Origin: an uncultured Eubacteriales bacterium
Lineage (GTDB): Bacteria > Bacillota > Clostridia > Oscillospirales > Acutalibacteraceae
Assembly (NCBI GenBank): GCA_934636435.1
Contig: CAKUAQ010000081.1
Coordinates: 1-5,271, forward strand
Length of the DNA stretch: 5,271 nucleotides
Direction of reading: 5' to 3'
Within the stretch, counting starts at the first letter, position 1. Each line of letters begins with the position of its first letter. A program made the position numbers and the translations under genes. The notes under the pieces were generated by a model. That model had not been told where the DNA came from. It was given only the letters and a program-made list of their open reading frames with translations, and searched no databases. Positions 4,436 to 5,271 of the stretch are shown piece by piece.

Positions 4436-5271
4436 ATGGCAGTCACAATCTATGACATTGCGAAAAAAGCTGGATGTTCACCATCAGCGGTATCATTAGC
4501 AATCAATAATAGCAAAAAGGTCAGTGAAACAACTAGGCAACGAGTCCTTAGAATCGCCTCTGAGTTGGGATATACACCGAACTTTTCGGCACGAAGTCTT
4601 AAAAGAAGTCAAACCTATATGATCGGTGTAATTGCGCCAAATTTAGACAACCCGTTGTTCTGCACTATGATTAGCGGTATTACGCATGTGGCGAACAATC
4701 ACGGCTATAGCATTGTTTTGGGTCTATCAGCCGGGTCGCTGGAAACCGAAAAGTATAATATCAATATGCTTAGCGAAAGAAGAGTGGACGGCCTGATTGT
4801 ATTTCCGTCCTTTCCTGATTTTATTTTTCCGTCCTTCATTGATGGAATTGATAACGAAAAAATTCCTTTGGTACTATGCGGTCTATCAAACAAATCCAAA
4901 AACGCCATTAACTACGTAAAATGCGACAACCACAAAGGCGGGTATATTGCAACCGAGCATTTGATTAAAAATGGTTGTAACAAGATTGCGTGTATATGCG
5001 CCACAAACGAAAAGACGCAAGCGTCAAGTCGTATTGCCGGTTATAAGCAAGCGCACAATAACTATGGCATTCCCGTTGATGAAAATTTGATTCTGTTCTG
5101 CCCCACCGACTCGCAAAGTATATACGACAGTACCATTGATTTTGTCAAGAAATATAATGTTGACGGAATTTTCTGTCTGTACGATTTTATGGCACTGCCG
5201 GTTATGCAGGCTGTCCTGTCGCTTGGAAAGAGGATACCCGAAGATGTAGCCATCATTGGGTATGACAACAT
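4436..5271 (+). CDS. LacI/GalR-family transcriptional regulator (3' end outside window)
   Basis: These proteins bind operators as dimers or tetramers and release on binding a sugar or sugar phosphate. The 278 visible residues begin with the family helix-turn-helix (YDIAKKAGCSPSAVSLAIN, 6-24), then VSETTRQRVLRIASELGYTPN and the hinge helix SARSLKRSQT (51-60). The periplasmic-binding-like sensor domain follows: IGVIAPNLDNPLF (63-75), RRVDGLIVFPS (115-125), CDNHKGGYIATEHLIKNG (163-180) and IPEDVAIIGYDN at the visible end. About 50-60 residues would remain in a typical 330-340-residue member. The start is fixed by AGGAG (4426-4430), five bases upstream. The gene is much more AT-rich than the left block; for example 4861-4920 is 35% GC by count, against 65% at 2761-2820. 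It is therefore probably of different origin. The ligand cannot be read from the sequence; such genes usually head carbohydrate-use loci. Confidence 0.93.
   Translation, partial: MAVTIYDIAKKAGCSPSAVSLAINNSKKVSETTRQRVLRIASELGYTPNFSARSLKRSQTYMIGVIAPNLDNPLFCTMISGITHVANNHGYSIVLGLSAGSLETEKYNINMLSERRVDGLIVFPSFPDFIFPSFIDGIDNEKIPLVLCGLSNKSKNAINYVKCDNHKGGYIATEHLIKNGCNKIACICATNEKTQASSRIAGYKQAHNNYGIPVDENLILFCPTDSQSIYDSTIDFVKKYNVDGIFCLYDFMALPVMQAVLSLGKRIPEDVAIIGYDN

Noticed and set aside
1..5271. CRISPR array, tRNA/rRNA gene, riboswitch or defence system
   Set aside because: No regularly spaced direct repeats, cloverleaf-like segments, long structured leader or recognisable defence proteins were found on either strand.

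Overview
The window looks like chromosome of a Gram-positive gut-type bacterium, most likely a Clostridia/Oscillospiraceae relative. The basis is a DacF-like cell-wall protein with a C-terminal membrane anchor, strong AGGAGG-type ribosome sites, a family 4 uracil-DNA glycosylase, and a Firmicutes-style ISAs1 transposase. Genus cannot be read from the sequence alone.

Layout. Positions 1-113 are the 5' end of an ISAs1-family insertion sequence, read on the minus strand and running off the left edge. Next is a compact GC-rich block of four genes (about 115-3864). rsmA/ksgA (minus) lies 12 bases downstream of a dacF-like S11 peptidase-family gene (minus), and the two are probably co-transcribed. 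Facing away from dacF is a small metallophosphoesterase gene (plus). This converges, with overlapping stop codons, on a family 4 uracil-DNA glycosylase gene (minus). At 3866-4218 lies a second copy of the same IS, in inverted orientation to the first. It has intact ends but only 353 bp, because two internal deletions removed most of the transposase and left its pieces in three different frames. Beyond it the base composition drops sharply to AT-rich. A well-formed sigma-A-type promoter then drives a LacI/GalR-family repressor that runs off the right edge.

How the genes work together. The four-gene block is ordinary housekeeping: rRNA dimethylation, cell envelope, a phosphoesterase of unknown substrate, and uracil repair. 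The LacI-type gene probably heads a sugar-uptake or catabolism locus to the right, which is not visible.

The most interesting protein is the DacF-like one. It has the full S11 family architecture, but all three penicillin-binding active-site motifs are altered (AMIR for SxxK, SAS for SxN, RTG for KTG), so it is probably a pseudoenzyme. No defence system, CRISPR array, RNA gene or other clearly new system was seen.
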